NCBI GenBank assembly: GCA_016715425.1
Contig: JADKAC010000005.1
Coordinates: forward strand, 868,001-932,000
Length of the DNA stretch: 64,000 nt
DNA from: Bacteroidota bacterium
Lineage (GTDB): Bacteria > Bacteroidota > Bacteroidia > Chitinophagales > BACL12
Reading direction: 5' to 3'
Part shown: piece by piece, positions 18,393 through 27,786 of the stretch
How the letters are laid out: each line of letters begins with the position of its first letter
Numbering within the stretch: the first letter of the stretch is position 1
Program-made: the position numbers and the translations under genes
The notes under the pieces: generated by a model
Told to the model about the DNA's origin: nothing
Database searches by the model: none
The model's input: the letters and a program-made list of their open reading frames with translations, nothing else

Positions 18393-19154
18393 ATGAGTGA
18401 TACAGAAGATTTGTTAATTCCATTGAGGTTAACTCCAGGAGTTGAGTCTATTACTTTAAGGAGTTTGAGAGGTAGGGATGAAATAGTAATTCAAAATACT
18501 GGAACAAAAAATCTGTTAAGTTTTCTCGAATCTTTAATTCAATCAGAGCAATCAACTAATAAGATTAATTCTTCCCAAATTGTAACTGCAGATCGAGATC
18601 GTTTATTAGCACTCTTCTATATCTCTTTGTATGGTGCCAAAATTGAAAGTACGGTAAGCTGTAAAGAATGTGATCAGAAATTTGATCTTGATTTTAGGCT
18701 CGATGAGCTTCTTCAACATTATCAACCATCTACTAGCATTTTACTTAACAGTGGTAAATATGAATTAGAATCTGGAGTTTGTTTCAGGCTTCCCAATGGT
18801 GAAGATGAAATTCTAATTGAAGGACTCAATATTGAAGAAGCAGAAAAGCAATTATTTGAAAGATGTTTACTCATGGGAGACATTGAAACGGATAAAGAAA
18901 AAGTTCAGCAGAAAATGGCGGAACTTGCACCCTTACTTACAATGAATATGCAAACCATTTGTCCGGAATGTAGCCATGTCCAAGAAGTTCGGTTTGATAT
19001 TCAATCCTTTTTCCTTACAAAACTCAATCAGGAAAAATCCACCTTATTAAGAGAAATACATTCAATAGCATCTCATTATCATTGGTCACATCAGGAAATT
19101 TTGGAATTGCCCAGAAATTTAAGAAAACAATATGCTGCCTTAATTGAAAGCTGA
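18393..19154 (+). CDS. Zinc-ribbon T4 baseplate-like eCIS protein
   Basis: About 253 residues from the ATG at 18393 (a TTG two codons upstream is possible). It opens with a beta-rich segment ending in TLRSLRGRDE, then carries two Cys pairs ~100 residues apart, CKECDQKF and CPECSHVQEV, likely to bind one zinc. A helical end (REIHSIASHYHWSHQEILELP) follows. The layout matches the T4 baseplate/assembly-chaperone-like proteins that follow the tube gene in many eCIS loci. It probably assists baseplate or tube assembly; it overlaps nothing and precedes an unknown gene by two bases. Confidence 0.7.
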   Translation: MSDTEDLLIPLRLTPGVESITLRSLRGRDEIVIQNTGTKNLLSFLESLIQSEQSTNKINSSQIVTADRDRLLALFYISLYGAKIESTVSCKECDQKFDLDFRLDELLQHYQPSTSILLNSGKYELESGVCFRLPNGEDEILIEGLNIEEAEKQLFERCLLMGDIETDKEKVQQKMAELAPLLTMNMQTICPECSHVQEVRFDIQSFFLTKLNQEKSTLLREIHSIASHYHWSHQEILELPRNLRKQYAALIES

Positions 19155-19156
19155 TT

Positions 19157-19917
19157 ATGAATAACTACTTTGCAAAGCTTGCAGCTAGAAACAATCAAGA
19201 AAATAATCATTCATTATTACCAATAATTTCAACAAATACTCTCAGTAATGAAAAAGCATTAATTGATGAGAGAGAGAAATTAAAGCCAACTGAATTTGCT
19301 CAGAAGAATGAAGATTTCCAACAAGACCTTTTAACTATTCAACCTCAACCGAAACAATCAATTTTGGAAAAAAATGAAACACCTGAGCTTAAGAATAATA
19401 ATGTTACTTCCTATTTATTAAAGCACATCGACAGAATAAATGATTTTGAAAATAAAGATGCTGCAATTAATAACCATTACACCTCTGAGGAAATGAAATA
19501 TGAAGACTCGGCAAAATCGCTTAAAAAACCTAAACAGCCATTAGGCAATCTAACTCCAAATTCCACAAAGAGTATTTTAAGCGAGGAGGATTATTCAAAT
19601 AGTAAATCATATACTGAAGAGAATCCTGAATTTATTTTGCCTTCTCAAATTCAATCTCTAAGTTCCAATAAATTGATTTCAAATAAAAAGGAGTGGAGAG
19701 AATTGTTTCTAATATGGGGGCAAATAAAAACAAGCAACTGGTTCATAATAGAAATCAAATAGCAAGTCCTAAGCTTGTAATTGGAAAAATTATAGTTGAG
19801 ATTATATCCCCCAAAACAATTTCTCCTCCCAAAATAATTACAAGGATTGTTTCTCAAAACGCTAAACCAAATTCATCAAAATCAAATAAACTGTCTTTTG
19901 GCTTAGGTCAAATGTAG
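19157..19917 (+). CDS. eCIS-associated unknown protein, frameshifted
   Basis: About 253 residues if one base is restored. The N-terminal ~180 residues are Asn/Ser/Lys/Gln-rich and look disordered. The C-terminus, in a frame one base back, reads ASPKLVIGKIIVEII and ends SFGLGQM, a terminus I associate with a conserved eCIS protein located between the tube block and the cap adaptor. The break lies near the AAAAA run at 19685-19689; adding one A joins the frames. Low sequence complexity and a short ordered tail suggest a docking peptide. Function unknown; in the first frame the protein ends at 19762. Confidence 0.65.
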
Positions 19918-19918
19918 T

Positions 19919-21187
19919 ATGGATTATACTTCTTTAAAAGAGATAAGCGAAACAATTATTGCAGTAATTCAAACAGCAGTAAATGATACTGAAAATTGGC
20001 CGCCAACTTTAAAAGTGCTTCCTGAATTGCTAAGGGATCAAAATAATGGAATTGGATTTTATTTATTTCATGCAAATGAAAGCAGCCACTATAAGAATTT
20101 TCCTGCTCCCGGAAATGATAATCCTCCCGTGAAATATACCCCAATGGCATTGAATTTATTTTATCAATTATCGGCAAACAGCACAAATATTAATAATGAA
20201 AAGGATGCCTATGATGAGCAGAATTTGATGAGTGTGGCAATGAAATCTTTACACGATCATTCCGAAATAAAAACAACTACCACCGGTAAAAAAATCAATA
20301 TCAAAATTACTCTTCAAACACTCACGCCAAGTGAATCTGTTCAATACTGGGCCGCAGCGGAATCACCCGTCAGGCTTTCGGCTTATTATGAAGTTTCCGC
20401 TGTATTTCTTGAGCCGGAAAAGCAAAAGTCCTATGCAGGCAGGGTACTTTCTTATGGCAATTTTGTATTCGTAAGAGGATTACCTCAAATTACTTCCAGC
20501 GAAAGTATAATTGAATATATGATGCCGGGAGAAGCTACTTTAAGTCAGGTAAAAATTAGTCCGGCTCAAGCAATTCCTGCATTTATGTTTCCTGATATCA
20601 CCAATAGTAAGGTGAGTTTTTTTGGAACAGGCTTTTATGGAAATAATATAAAATTGTTAGTGATAAGTCCTTTATGGCCGGAACCTGCCTTGGCAGATGA
20701 CTCTTGGCAAGCAACTATTGTTTCTGAAAATCTCTTCACTATTGTTGTTCAACCCACAGCAAATCTGGTGAATGCTTTAACACCTGTAGATATTATTCCG
20801 GGACTTTATTCAGCTCAAGTAAGTATCACTGAAGAAAGGACTTTACCTAATGGAACAATCAAAATATTTAATCATGTTTCTAACCAGTTTCCTTTTTCAG
20901 TAATGCCCCGAATCAGTGCGATTAGCCCTTTAATAGCGGGTGTCTTTTCAGTAACTTGTAATGTATTTCAACATACGGGATTAACTGTAGATGATATTCA
21001 AGTTTATATCGGAGAAACAAAACTTGTATTATCTAATGCGGTTCTTCCGGCTTCAGGTGAATTTAAAATTACTTCAAATACCACTATTGATATTCAAATA
21101 CCAAGTGGTTTACCATCGGGTGAAATTGCATTGAGAATATTAATTAGAGGAATTGAATCAGAACCCCGATGGATTACAATTCCTTAA
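19919..21187 (+). CDS. DUF4255 (Pvc16-like) tail cap adaptor with C-terminal Ig-like region
   Basis: 422 residues. The N-terminal ~190 residues form the DUF4255/Pvc16_N domain (EISETIIAVIQTAVNDT, IGFYLFHANESSHYKN, TPMALNLFYQLSA). This terminates the sheath-tube trunk in Afp16/Pvc16-type proteins. The rest (about 200-422) is beta-rich with two IPT/TIG-like units, including PRISAISPLIAGVFSV. It starts two bases after the preceding gene and is intact. Its family role is fixing trunk length and capping the end distal to the baseplate. The Ig-like extension could link the particle to the membrane or to cargo, which is inference. Confidence 0.85.
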   Translation: MDYTSLKEISETIIAVIQTAVNDTENWPPTLKVLPELLRDQNNGIGFYLFHANESSHYKNFPAPGNDNPPVKYTPMALNLFYQLSANSTNINNEKDAYDEQNLMSVAMKSLHDHSEIKTTTTGKKINIKITLQTLTPSESVQYWAAAESPVRLSAYYEVSAVFLEPEKQKSYAGRVLSYGNFVFVRGLPQITSSESIIEYMMPGEATLSQVKISPAQAIPAFMFPDITNSKVSFFGTGFYGNNIKLLVISPLWPEPALADDSWQATIVSENLFTIVVQPTANLVNALTPVDIIPGLYSAQVSITEERTLPNGTIKIFNHVSNQFPFSVMPRISAISPLIAGVFSVTCNVFQHTGLTVDDIQVYIGETKLVLSNAVLPASGEFKITSNTTIDIQIPSGLPSGEIALRILIRGIESEPRWITIP

Positions 21188-21210
21188 ATGAAATAGTCAA
21201 GTTTAAATAA

Positions 21211-23301
21211 TTGATTGATACAAACGAAAATATAGTTTTTGAAGGTGTAAATATCCAAAGGGATGATTTAGCTGGGCTTGTAGTAGCAAGAATTCGATTG
21301 CTTTCTCAAAGGCGAATTTCCTGGCTTCGCAAAATTTGGAGTGAAAATTCCAATTCCGGCAATACTGAATTTAATGCCCATAGCGAAGTAGATGGATACC
21401 TGATTGATAAAGATATTCCTGTTAAAGAAAGTGAATGGTATGCGCAAGATTCTGAAATACAAGAGATATCATTTCTCTTAAATGAAACCGAACAAGCCTT
21501 GTTAGGTAATCCCGATTTGCGGTTAAATATTCTCGCTGATATTTTTAAATTAAATAGTTTAGAAATTGATATTCTTCAAATATGTCTGGCTATTTCCATT
21601 GAACCAAATATGGGGAGAGTATTTGCTTATTTGCAAGATAATTCATCAAAAAACTATGTAACTGATTCTTTAGTTGCAAGACTTTTTGGCTATGGCAACT
21701 GGATTATTTTACCCGCTTCATCATCTTTAAAAATTTGGGGACTAATTAAAGAAAATGTTTCTCAACAAAGCGAACCTGCAAGATTTGAATGTGATCCTTT
21801 TATTAAAAACTGGCTATTAGGATTGGATGCCATTGATGATTCTTTAATCAGCATTTGTAATTTCCAATCGCCAGAAAATCCTTTAAAAAACTGGCCGGTT
21901 CACAATACAGTATCAGATATTAAAAGGATAACGAATAACCAGCCTCAAAATAAACTTAGAGTTTTTGTGGAAGGGTCAGAGGGATGCGGTCGTAAAACCT
22001 TTGCAGCTGTAGTAAGTAAAAATTTGGGATTGCCGCTAATTGCAATAAATGCAGATAGAATTCCTGAAAACCGTTGGCAACTCTTTTATATGCTTGCACA
22101 ACGACAGGCTTTTCTATTAAATGCAGCCGTGGCCTGGTATGGAGAAACAATGCAAGAGCATTTTTGGCCTTCGGATATTCCTTCCTGCAATTTGCAATTT
22201 GTAATAGGAGAGTCTGATGAATCTCTTGTTACTAATAGTCATTTTATTGATTTGCGAATAACACTACCAAATATTTCTTATGAAGAAAGGTTAAGCCTCT
22301 GGCGAAAATTTGTTCCGCAATCATTGGAATGGGAAAAAAGGGAAATGGAAGAAATGGTTTTAAGGTATGAAACTACTGCAGGGCAAATTGTTTCCATAGG
22401 TAAAAAAAGAACGGCGACAATTGAAAATGCCTATGAGGCTTTGCGGGCAGATTCCGGTCGGAGGTTGGGAAGTTTAGCACAGCAAATGCCCGGTACGTTT
22501 TCATTTGATGATTTGGTCTTACCGGATTATACTAGAAAAGGAATTGAAGATTTTGTTTTTGAAGCAACGGAAAGGATTACCTTTTGGGAGCAATCAAATA
22601 CCAAACGTCTTTTCCCTTATGGTCGTGGTCTTATCGGGTTATTTGCCGGTGAATCCGGAACAGGGAAAACAATGGCTGCGCAAGTAATTGCGGCTGAGTT
22701 AAAATTAGATTTATTTCGAATTGATCTTTCTAATGTAGTGAGCAAGTATATTGGTGAAAGTTCAAAAAATATAGAACGCATTTTAGCAAGAGCCAAAAAC
22801 ATGAATGTGGTTTTGCTTTTTGATGAAGCCGATTCGATCTTTGGGAAAAGAACTGATATTAAAGATGCCCATGACCGTTATGCAAATACGGATACAAATT
22901 ACTTGTTGCAGGCAATCGAATCTTATCCAGGTATAGTAATTCTTTCGAGTAATAAAAAATCAAATATTGACAGTGGGTTTACCAGAAGAATTCGATATGT
23001 ACTGGAATTTTCCAAACCTGATGCAGCGCAAAGACTGCTGATTTGGAAAAAAATATTAGGAGAAATGACAAATAGCCAAACACTTTTAAAACTTGAAAAT
23101 GAATTGATTAAGCTTTCTGCTTTAATGGAAATTACAGGTGCCCAAATAAAACAAACTATATTATCAGCATTATTTATTGCACGACGGGAAAAATCAGAAT
23201 TGCATATTTCACATTTACTTTCCGGACTTGAAAGAGAGATGGCAAAAGAGGGCAGAGGACTGGGTAAACAGATGCAAGAAAATTTCACCAAAACCTTATG
23301 A
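21211..23301 (+). CDS. eCIS tandem AAA+ ATPase (Afp15/Pvc15 type)
   Basis: 696 residues with an N-terminal helical domain, a degenerate AAA unit (P-loop-like EGSEGCGRKT near residue 251) and a canonical C-terminal AAA+ module: Walker A GESGTGKT near 480-487, Walker B LLFDEAD with Asp/Glu near 537-538, and a sensor region ILSSNKKSNID followed by FTRRIRYVLEF. Such ATPases are universal in eCIS loci and are thought to help assemble particles or load cargo. The start is TTG at 21211, directly after an in-frame stop, with no ATG nearby. The stop overlaps the next gene by ATGA. Confidence 0.93.
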   Translation: MIDTNENIVFEGVNIQRDDLAGLVVARIRLLSQRRISWLRKIWSENSNSGNTEFNAHSEVDGYLIDKDIPVKESEWYAQDSEIQEISFLLNETEQALLGNPDLRLNILADIFKLNSLEIDILQICLAISIEPNMGRVFAYLQDNSSKNYVTDSLVARLFGYGNWIILPASSSLKIWGLIKENVSQQSEPARFECDPFIKNWLLGLDAIDDSLISICNFQSPENPLKNWPVHNTVSDIKRITNNQPQNKLRVFVEGSEGCGRKTFAAVVSKNLGLPLIAINADRIPENRWQLFYMLAQRQAFLLNAAVAWYGETMQEHFWPSDIPSCNLQFVIGESDESLVTNSHFIDLRITLPNISYEERLSLWRKFVPQSLEWEKREMEEMVLRYETTAGQIVSIGKKRTATIENAYEALRADSGRRLGSLAQQMPGTFSFDDLVLPDYTRKGIEDFVFEATERITFWEQSNTKRLFPYGRGLIGLFAGESGTGKTMAAQVIAAELKLDLFRIDLSNVVSKYIGESSKNIERILARAKNMNVVLLFDEADSIFGKRTDIKDAHDRYANTDTNYLLQAIESYPGIVILSSNKKSNIDSGFTRRIRYVLEFSKPDAAQRLLIWKKILGEMTNSQTLLKLENELIKLSALMEITGAQIKQTILSALFIARREKSELHISHLLSGLEREMAKEGRGLGKQMQENFTKTL

Positions 23302-23534
23302 TACAAATAGATGAATTGCAAATCAGGATGTCGGGCAAAAGCGAATATGATGGAAATACAATAGCCAAACAAGTTGCTGAAAGATTGGCTGAATCTCTTC
23401 CGGAATATTCAGGCACTCACCATATTCCTCAATTAAATGTGCACATGCAATTGAAAGGTTCTAATGATACCACTCAACTTGCAAATCAAATTGCCGAACA
23501 GATTATCCGCCAAATAAAACTTACCACTTTTTAA
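23298..23534 (+). CDS. Small eCIS-associated protein
   Basis: 78 residues, beginning with an ATG that overlaps the ATPase stop (ATGA), so translation is coupled to it. Two amphipathic helices of similar pattern are visible, GNTIAKQVAERLAESLP and TTQLANQIAEQIIRQIK, separated by a beta-like LNVHMQL. No signal or membrane segment. It probably acts with the ATPase or with the DUF4157 proteins that follow; the sequence suggests a helical oligomer. I do not know a family name. Confidence 0.65.
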   Translation: MIQIDELQIRMSGKSEYDGNTIAKQVAERLAESLPEYSGTHHIPQLNVHMQLKGSNDTTQLANQIAEQIIRQIKLTTF

Positions 23535-23535
23535 A

Positions 23536-24668
23536 ATGAATGCGCTTTTACATCATAACAATTTAGCTGTAAAACCTGCAATGACTTTTGCTAAAACAAA
23601 ACCAGTTGTTCAGGCAAAACTCACTGTAAATGAGCCGGGAGATATCTATGAACAGGAAGCCGAAGCAATGGCAGACAGGGTAATGCGAATGTCTTCCAAC
23701 GAAGCAACAAAACCCGTTACAGGTTTAATTGGCAAATCCTTACAAAGAAAATGTGCTCATTGCGAAGAAGAGGAAAAAAAGAAAAACCCATTATGCGCAA
23801 GGCTGAAGCAGGCAATTCGGGTATGTCCGTTTCAACTTCATTTGCTTCTTCTTTAAATGCTTCAAAAGGAGGTGGCTCTCCATTGCCGGATGGAACAAGG
23901 AGTTTTATGGAAAACGCTTTTAGTGCAGATTTTTCGGAGGTAAGAATTCATACAGGAAGCAAGGCTTCTGAAATGAGTAGAGGAATAAATTCAAAAGCTT
24001 TTACGCATGGGAATGATATTTATTTTAATGAGTGCCAATACTCTCCCAATACCCATTCTGGAAAAAGTTTGCTGGCACATGAGTTGACGCACACTATACA
24101 TCAAAATACAAATCAAAAATCCATCGGAAGTATTCAACGTTTTGCGGATTGCAATGTTTCTCAAAATCAAATGATCAGAGATGGATTGACTCGTGCAAGA
24201 AGAAGATCAACTCGTGCAATTCGTGCGGTTACTAACTTGCAAAACGGGAGTGATAGAAGTGCAGCTGGATCTTTAGCTCGTTTCTTTGGTGAAGTAACCT
24301 CAGCTCAAATTACAATCATACTAGATAGAATGAATGCTGCCGATGGCCAGTTGAACAATCCAGCACTTTGGAAATGCGATACGGCTGCTACTTATTCTCA
24401 TTGTGGTCCACCAAATCCTTGGTGCGCCGGAACCTTATGTCCTTCAATTGGTGCCATTACCCATTTATGTCCTAGGGTTTTTAACGAGGAAAGCTCAATG
24501 GGATGTGTAGAAAGCAGCAGATCTATATTATTACAACACGAAGCATTGCGAGCTGCAGGTGTATGTGGCGGTGTTCAACCACCTGGAGATATGACATCTC
24601 CCGGATCAATAAATAATATTTTTTCCTATTCTCGCTTTATGTATAGTATTGCAAGTGGAAGTAGATGA
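23536..24668 (+). CDS. DUF4157 putative eCIS cargo protein 1, frameshifted
   Basis: About 377 residues once one base is restored. Order: a segment VNEPGDIYEQEAEAMADRVM, a CAHCEEEEKKK motif, a Ser/Gly linker, then the DUF4157 core with SFMENAFSADFSEVRIHTG and the metalloprotease-like helix LLAHELTHTIHQ (HExxH). The C-terminal ~175 residues are Cys-rich and end in INNIFSYSRFMYSIA, which faintly resembles M35 lysine-specific metallo-endopeptidases. There the expected HExxH appears as HEALR. The frame breaks at 23782-23789 (AAAAACCC), where the tandem paralogue has one extra base. DUF4157 proteins are strongly linked to eCIS loci and proposed as delivered effectors or their processing domains. 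Confidence 0.85.
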
Positions 24669-25245
24669 AAATCGAAAGTTGAAAGAAAAATCATGATTCA
24701 TAATCTTAAAATTAATGATGCTCCAAAAGTTAATAATAAAATAATTAGAGCTAAATCATTTATTAATTCCCCGGGAGATATTTATGAGCAAGAAGCGGAT
24801 GCAATGGCATACCGGGTAATGCGCATGTCATCTCAAGAATTTGAAAAACCTGTTACAGGTTTAATAGGTAAATCCTTACAAAGAAAATGTGCTCATTGCG
24901 AAGAAGAAGAAAAAAAGAAAAAGCCCATTATGCGAAAGTCAGAAGCAGGTAATTCTGGTATATCTGTTTCTTCTTCTTTTGCAGCTTCTTTAAATTCATC
25001 CAAAGGTGGTGGTTCACCATTGTCACAGGGAACAAAAAGTTTTATGGAAAATGCGTTTAGTACTGATTTTTCTGCTGTTAAAATTCATACTGATGTACAA
25101 GCTTCGGAATTGAGTAAGAGTATTAATGCAAAAGCATTTACGTATGGAAATGATATTTATTTTGGAGATGGACAATATAATCTTGGATCAGTTGATGGAA
25201 AATATTTACTTGCTCATGAGTTGACACATACACTTCAACAAAATA
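23629..25245 (+). repeat. Tandem duplication of the DUF4157 module
   Basis: The segments about 23,629-24,115 and 24,762-25,245 are direct copies at both DNA and protein level, closest around the CAHCEEEE codons (23,745-23,780 and 24,880-24,915). Similarity ends where the C-terminal domains begin. Confidence 0.8.
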
Positions 25246-25610
25246 TTGATTCCGGATTACTTCAACGAATTCAAGATGGTAGGGCAACCGGCTGGAAGCG
25301 ATGGTATGAATTTGTTCAACAAGCAGCAAATAATTTTTATGAGAAAGAATTAAATATTGATATGAGTTTGCAAGAAAATAGAGCCAATATTGTGCATAGC
25401 TGCAAACATGAAAATAATTGGAACCAGTGTAAAACAGAGAATTATTCGAATAATAGTAATAGCCCACAAGTAACTGTGAGCTGGAGACCAGAAAATAAGG
25501 AGGTTACTGTTATTAATTTACCCCACTTCTGTAGATATACATATGTGCATGATTCAGGTGGATACATTTTTACAAAATTAAATTGTGAAACTTTAGCTGT
25601 TTATACTTAA
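24693..25610 (+). CDS. DUF4157 putative eCIS cargo protein 2
   Basis: 305 residues, intact. The first ~190 residues are closely similar to the preceding gene: the PGDIYEQEADAMAYRVM segment, CAHCEEEEKKKK, a Ser-rich linker, and the DUF4157 core with LLAHELTHTLQQ (HExxH). The C-terminal ~115 residues (from about GRATGWKRWYEFVQQ) are unrelated to those of copy 1 and to any family I recognise. They contain four Cys and aromatic beta strands (TVSWRPENKEVTVINLP). The shared leader with a swapped tail is the layout of a cargo cassette in which the N-terminus serves loading and the C-terminus activity; that reading is inference. Confidence 0.85.
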   Translation: MIHNLKINDAPKVNNKIIRAKSFINSPGDIYEQEADAMAYRVMRMSSQEFEKPVTGLIGKSLQRKCAHCEEEEKKKKPIMRKSEAGNSGISVSSSFAASLNSSKGGGSPLSQGTKSFMENAFSTDFSAVKIHTDVQASELSKSINAKAFTYGNDIYFGDGQYNLGSVDGKYLLAHELTHTLQQNIDSGLLQRIQDGRATGWKRWYEFVQQAANNFYEKELNIDMSLQENRANIVHSCKHENNWNQCKTENYSNNSNSPQVTVSWRPENKEVTVINLPHFCRYTYVHDSGGYIFTKLNCETLAVYT

Positions 25611-25662
25611 TATGGTTGCTTTATTCACTACTGAAATAAAAAATATTATAAATTAATAACCC

Positions 25663-26385
25663 ATGCCCACCGGCTACTCCCGCTCACCTAAACTTTTAAA
25701 AGGTGCTCTCATAGAATTCTCTGAGCGCTTTATTGGTCCTGTTCCAAATGTGATTGTATTCCAATACAATCCGGAAACGATGACTCGGGCATTGGAAGTA
25801 TGGAGTCAAGGTGGAGGCGGAGAATCAACCACCAGCAGCGAAACTTCTCATACAGCCCAACCCTTTGATCCACCCGAAACTTTTACTCTTGCTCTTGAAC
25901 TTGATGCTACCGATGCACTGGAAAATCCGGCGTCTCATCCTGTGGCTGCAATTTCTGGCGTGGCAGACAGAATTGCTGCTATGGAAATGCTTTTGTATCC
26001 TCAGGGTGATAGTTTATTGGGTGGCTTAATGGGTTCAATTTCAAGTTCACTTGGCTTGGGAGGTGGCGGAGCAGTGCAGCCTGTTCCTCGGGGTACTGTT
26101 CCGGTAGTGTTATTTGTTTGGGGGCCTGGTCGCATTATACCAGTAAGACTTACCACTTTTTCTGTTGAAGAACAGGCCTATTCACCATTATTATATCCCA
26201 TTCAGGCAAAAGTGAGTTTAGGATTAAAAATTCTAACTCCGAGAGATTTCCCGGAAACCAATAGAAAATTGAGCGAAGAACTTGCCATAACCGCCTTTAA
26301 TTTTACCCGCAAACAAAAAGAAGTTTTAGCTGCTTCCAACATGGCCAATAGTGTTGAGTCAATATTGGGAATGCTTCCTTTTTAA
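25663..26385 (+). CDS. CIS_tube-type hub adaptor (Afp7/Pvc7 N-terminal part)
   Basis: 240 residues. The opening LLKGALIEFSERFIGPVPNVIVFQYNPETMTRALE is the signature of the contractile-injection-system tube/adaptor family (the N-terminal half of Afp7 and Pvc7), which joins tube to spike hub. The middle has Gly-rich loops (SSSLGLGGGGA), and the end carries PVVLFVWGPGRIIPVRLTTFSVEEQAYSP. The LysM half that is fused in Afp7 is here a separate gene just downstream, so the pair is a split version. Intact; ATG at 25663. Confidence 0.85.
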   Translation: MPTGYSRSPKLLKGALIEFSERFIGPVPNVIVFQYNPETMTRALEVWSQGGGGESTTSSETSHTAQPFDPPETFTLALELDATDALENPASHPVAAISGVADRIAAMEMLLYPQGDSLLGGLMGSISSSLGLGGGGAVQPVPRGTVPVVLFVWGPGRIIPVRLTTFSVEEQAYSPLLYPIQAKVSLGLKILTPRDFPETNRKLSEELAITAFNFTRKQKEVLAASNMANSVESILGMLPF

Positions 26386-26407
26386 TTTCAATCTACAACA
26401 TCAAACT

Positions 26408-26680
26408 ATGTTTTCCGAAAAAAGCAGATACAAAAATGCCACGCAATATGAAGTGACCGACCATAGGGGAAGAACTGTTAAGGTGGTTGCAACACCAACC
26501 GCTCCACAACAAACCATTAAAGGTTACCACTTGCTTAAACAAGGTCAGCATATTGATCATTTAGCTTCTCTATATCTAAATGATGCCGCCGGATTCTGGC
26601 GAATTGCCGAGGCTAACGATTCTATATTGCCCGAATCACTTACTGAACAATCTGAAATTGCTATACCGAATAAAACTTAA
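26408..26680 (+). CDS. LysM-like baseplate protein
   Basis: About 90 residues from the ATG at 26408; a longer frame from 26351 overlaps the previous gene and is less likely. The C-terminal half has a tail-hub LysM-like pattern: GYHLLKQGQHIDHLASLYLNDAAGFWRIAEAND followed by IAIPNK. In eCIS and phages such proteins bridge hub and sheath baseplate (gp53/Afp7 C-terminal part). It ends only a few bases before the gpD-type hub gene. Confidence 0.8.
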   Translation: MFSEKSRYKNATQYEVTDHRGRTVKVVATPTAPQQTIKGYHLLKQGQHIDHLASLYLNDAAGFWRIAEANDSILPESLTEQSEIAIPNKT

Positions 26681-26683
26681 ATT

Positions 26684-27750
26684 TTGGGTTTAGATATTCT
26701 GATATGTGTTGATGATATTCCCAATGAAAATCTTACTCAAAAAGTTAGTAGTGTAGAAGTATATGAGAAAATGGATCAAAACACCAGCTACAAACTGAAT
26801 TTTGCTGTGGACATTTGCGATGGAGATATTGCACAAAATATAGAAGCAGATACTGCACCTGCAAAAATTTTAAGTATTCTCGCACATGTAAATGATAGTC
26901 TGATTTGCCTGGTAAAAGGGCCGGTAACCACACAGCAATCTCGTCTTAATCATGGAGGCGCCGGATCTTCATTAAATATAGAAGGCGAGGACACAGGAAA
27001 AAATCTTGATCATGCACCAATATTTCAGATTACAGATTCAGGAACTGACGCCGATATTGTAACTACCATTATATCTAATGCTGACCAAATGATTCCTGAT
27101 GTAGAATCAACACCTGATTCACTGCATGCAGAAGAAAACCACAGCCATGTACAGCGTGAATCTAATTTGAGCTTATTAAGAACACTGGCTCGTCGCAATG
27201 GCTTTCATTTTTGGATTACATACACAAACGAAGGAATGGCTACAGGTCATTTCCGGTCACGCAGTTTAGATGGGCAGCCGGCAAATACTTTAATTGTAAA
27301 TCATGAGAATAACAATATTGATTTGTTACAGGTAAATTCCGATTCAACCCGCCCTTCAAGAACCGAAGGCAGGCAAATTGATCTTAGAACGCTGAGTGTT
27401 ATCGGTGGTGAAACTACTTTGGAAGATTCTACTTTAGGGTCAAGTGGATTGCGGGAGTTAAATGGCACGGAACAACAATCCATTCAACTGGCACCTGCAG
27501 TTGATGATGCTGGAGCCTTAACCGCCAGAAGCAGGGAGCTTTAAGAGATGCGCAATGGTTTATAAATGCCACTTGCCAAACCAGTCTTCACCGACTTTGC
27601 AATATCGTTCGGTTTCATACTTTAGTCCAAGTTCAAGGTGCCGGAAGTCGCCATAGCGGCAATTATTATGTTACGGGTGTAAGACATAAAATTGATGCGG
27701 TCGGCCATGTAATGGATTTAGAATTGGAAAGAAACGCATGGGGAAATTAA
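26684..27750 (+). CDS. gpD-type spike hub protein, frameshifted
   Basis: About 355 residues if one base is restored. It matches the phage late-control gene D/VgrG hub family: IPNENLTQKVSSVEVYEKMDQ, ESNLSLLRTLARRNGFHFWI and GRQIDLRTLS. The first frame stops at 27544. The family C-terminus continues one base back with ALRDAQWFINATC, then YYVTGVRHKIDAVGHVMDLELERN, stopping at 27750. The break fits loss of a G in GGG at 27534-27536. The start is TTG (or ATT) directly after the LysM stop, with no ATG. Hub trimers seat the spike; the OB-fold/spike part is a separate downstream gene. Confidence 0.88.
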
Positions 27751-27786
27751 CTATTAAGTAAAATGGCAATAAACACACTATAAAGA

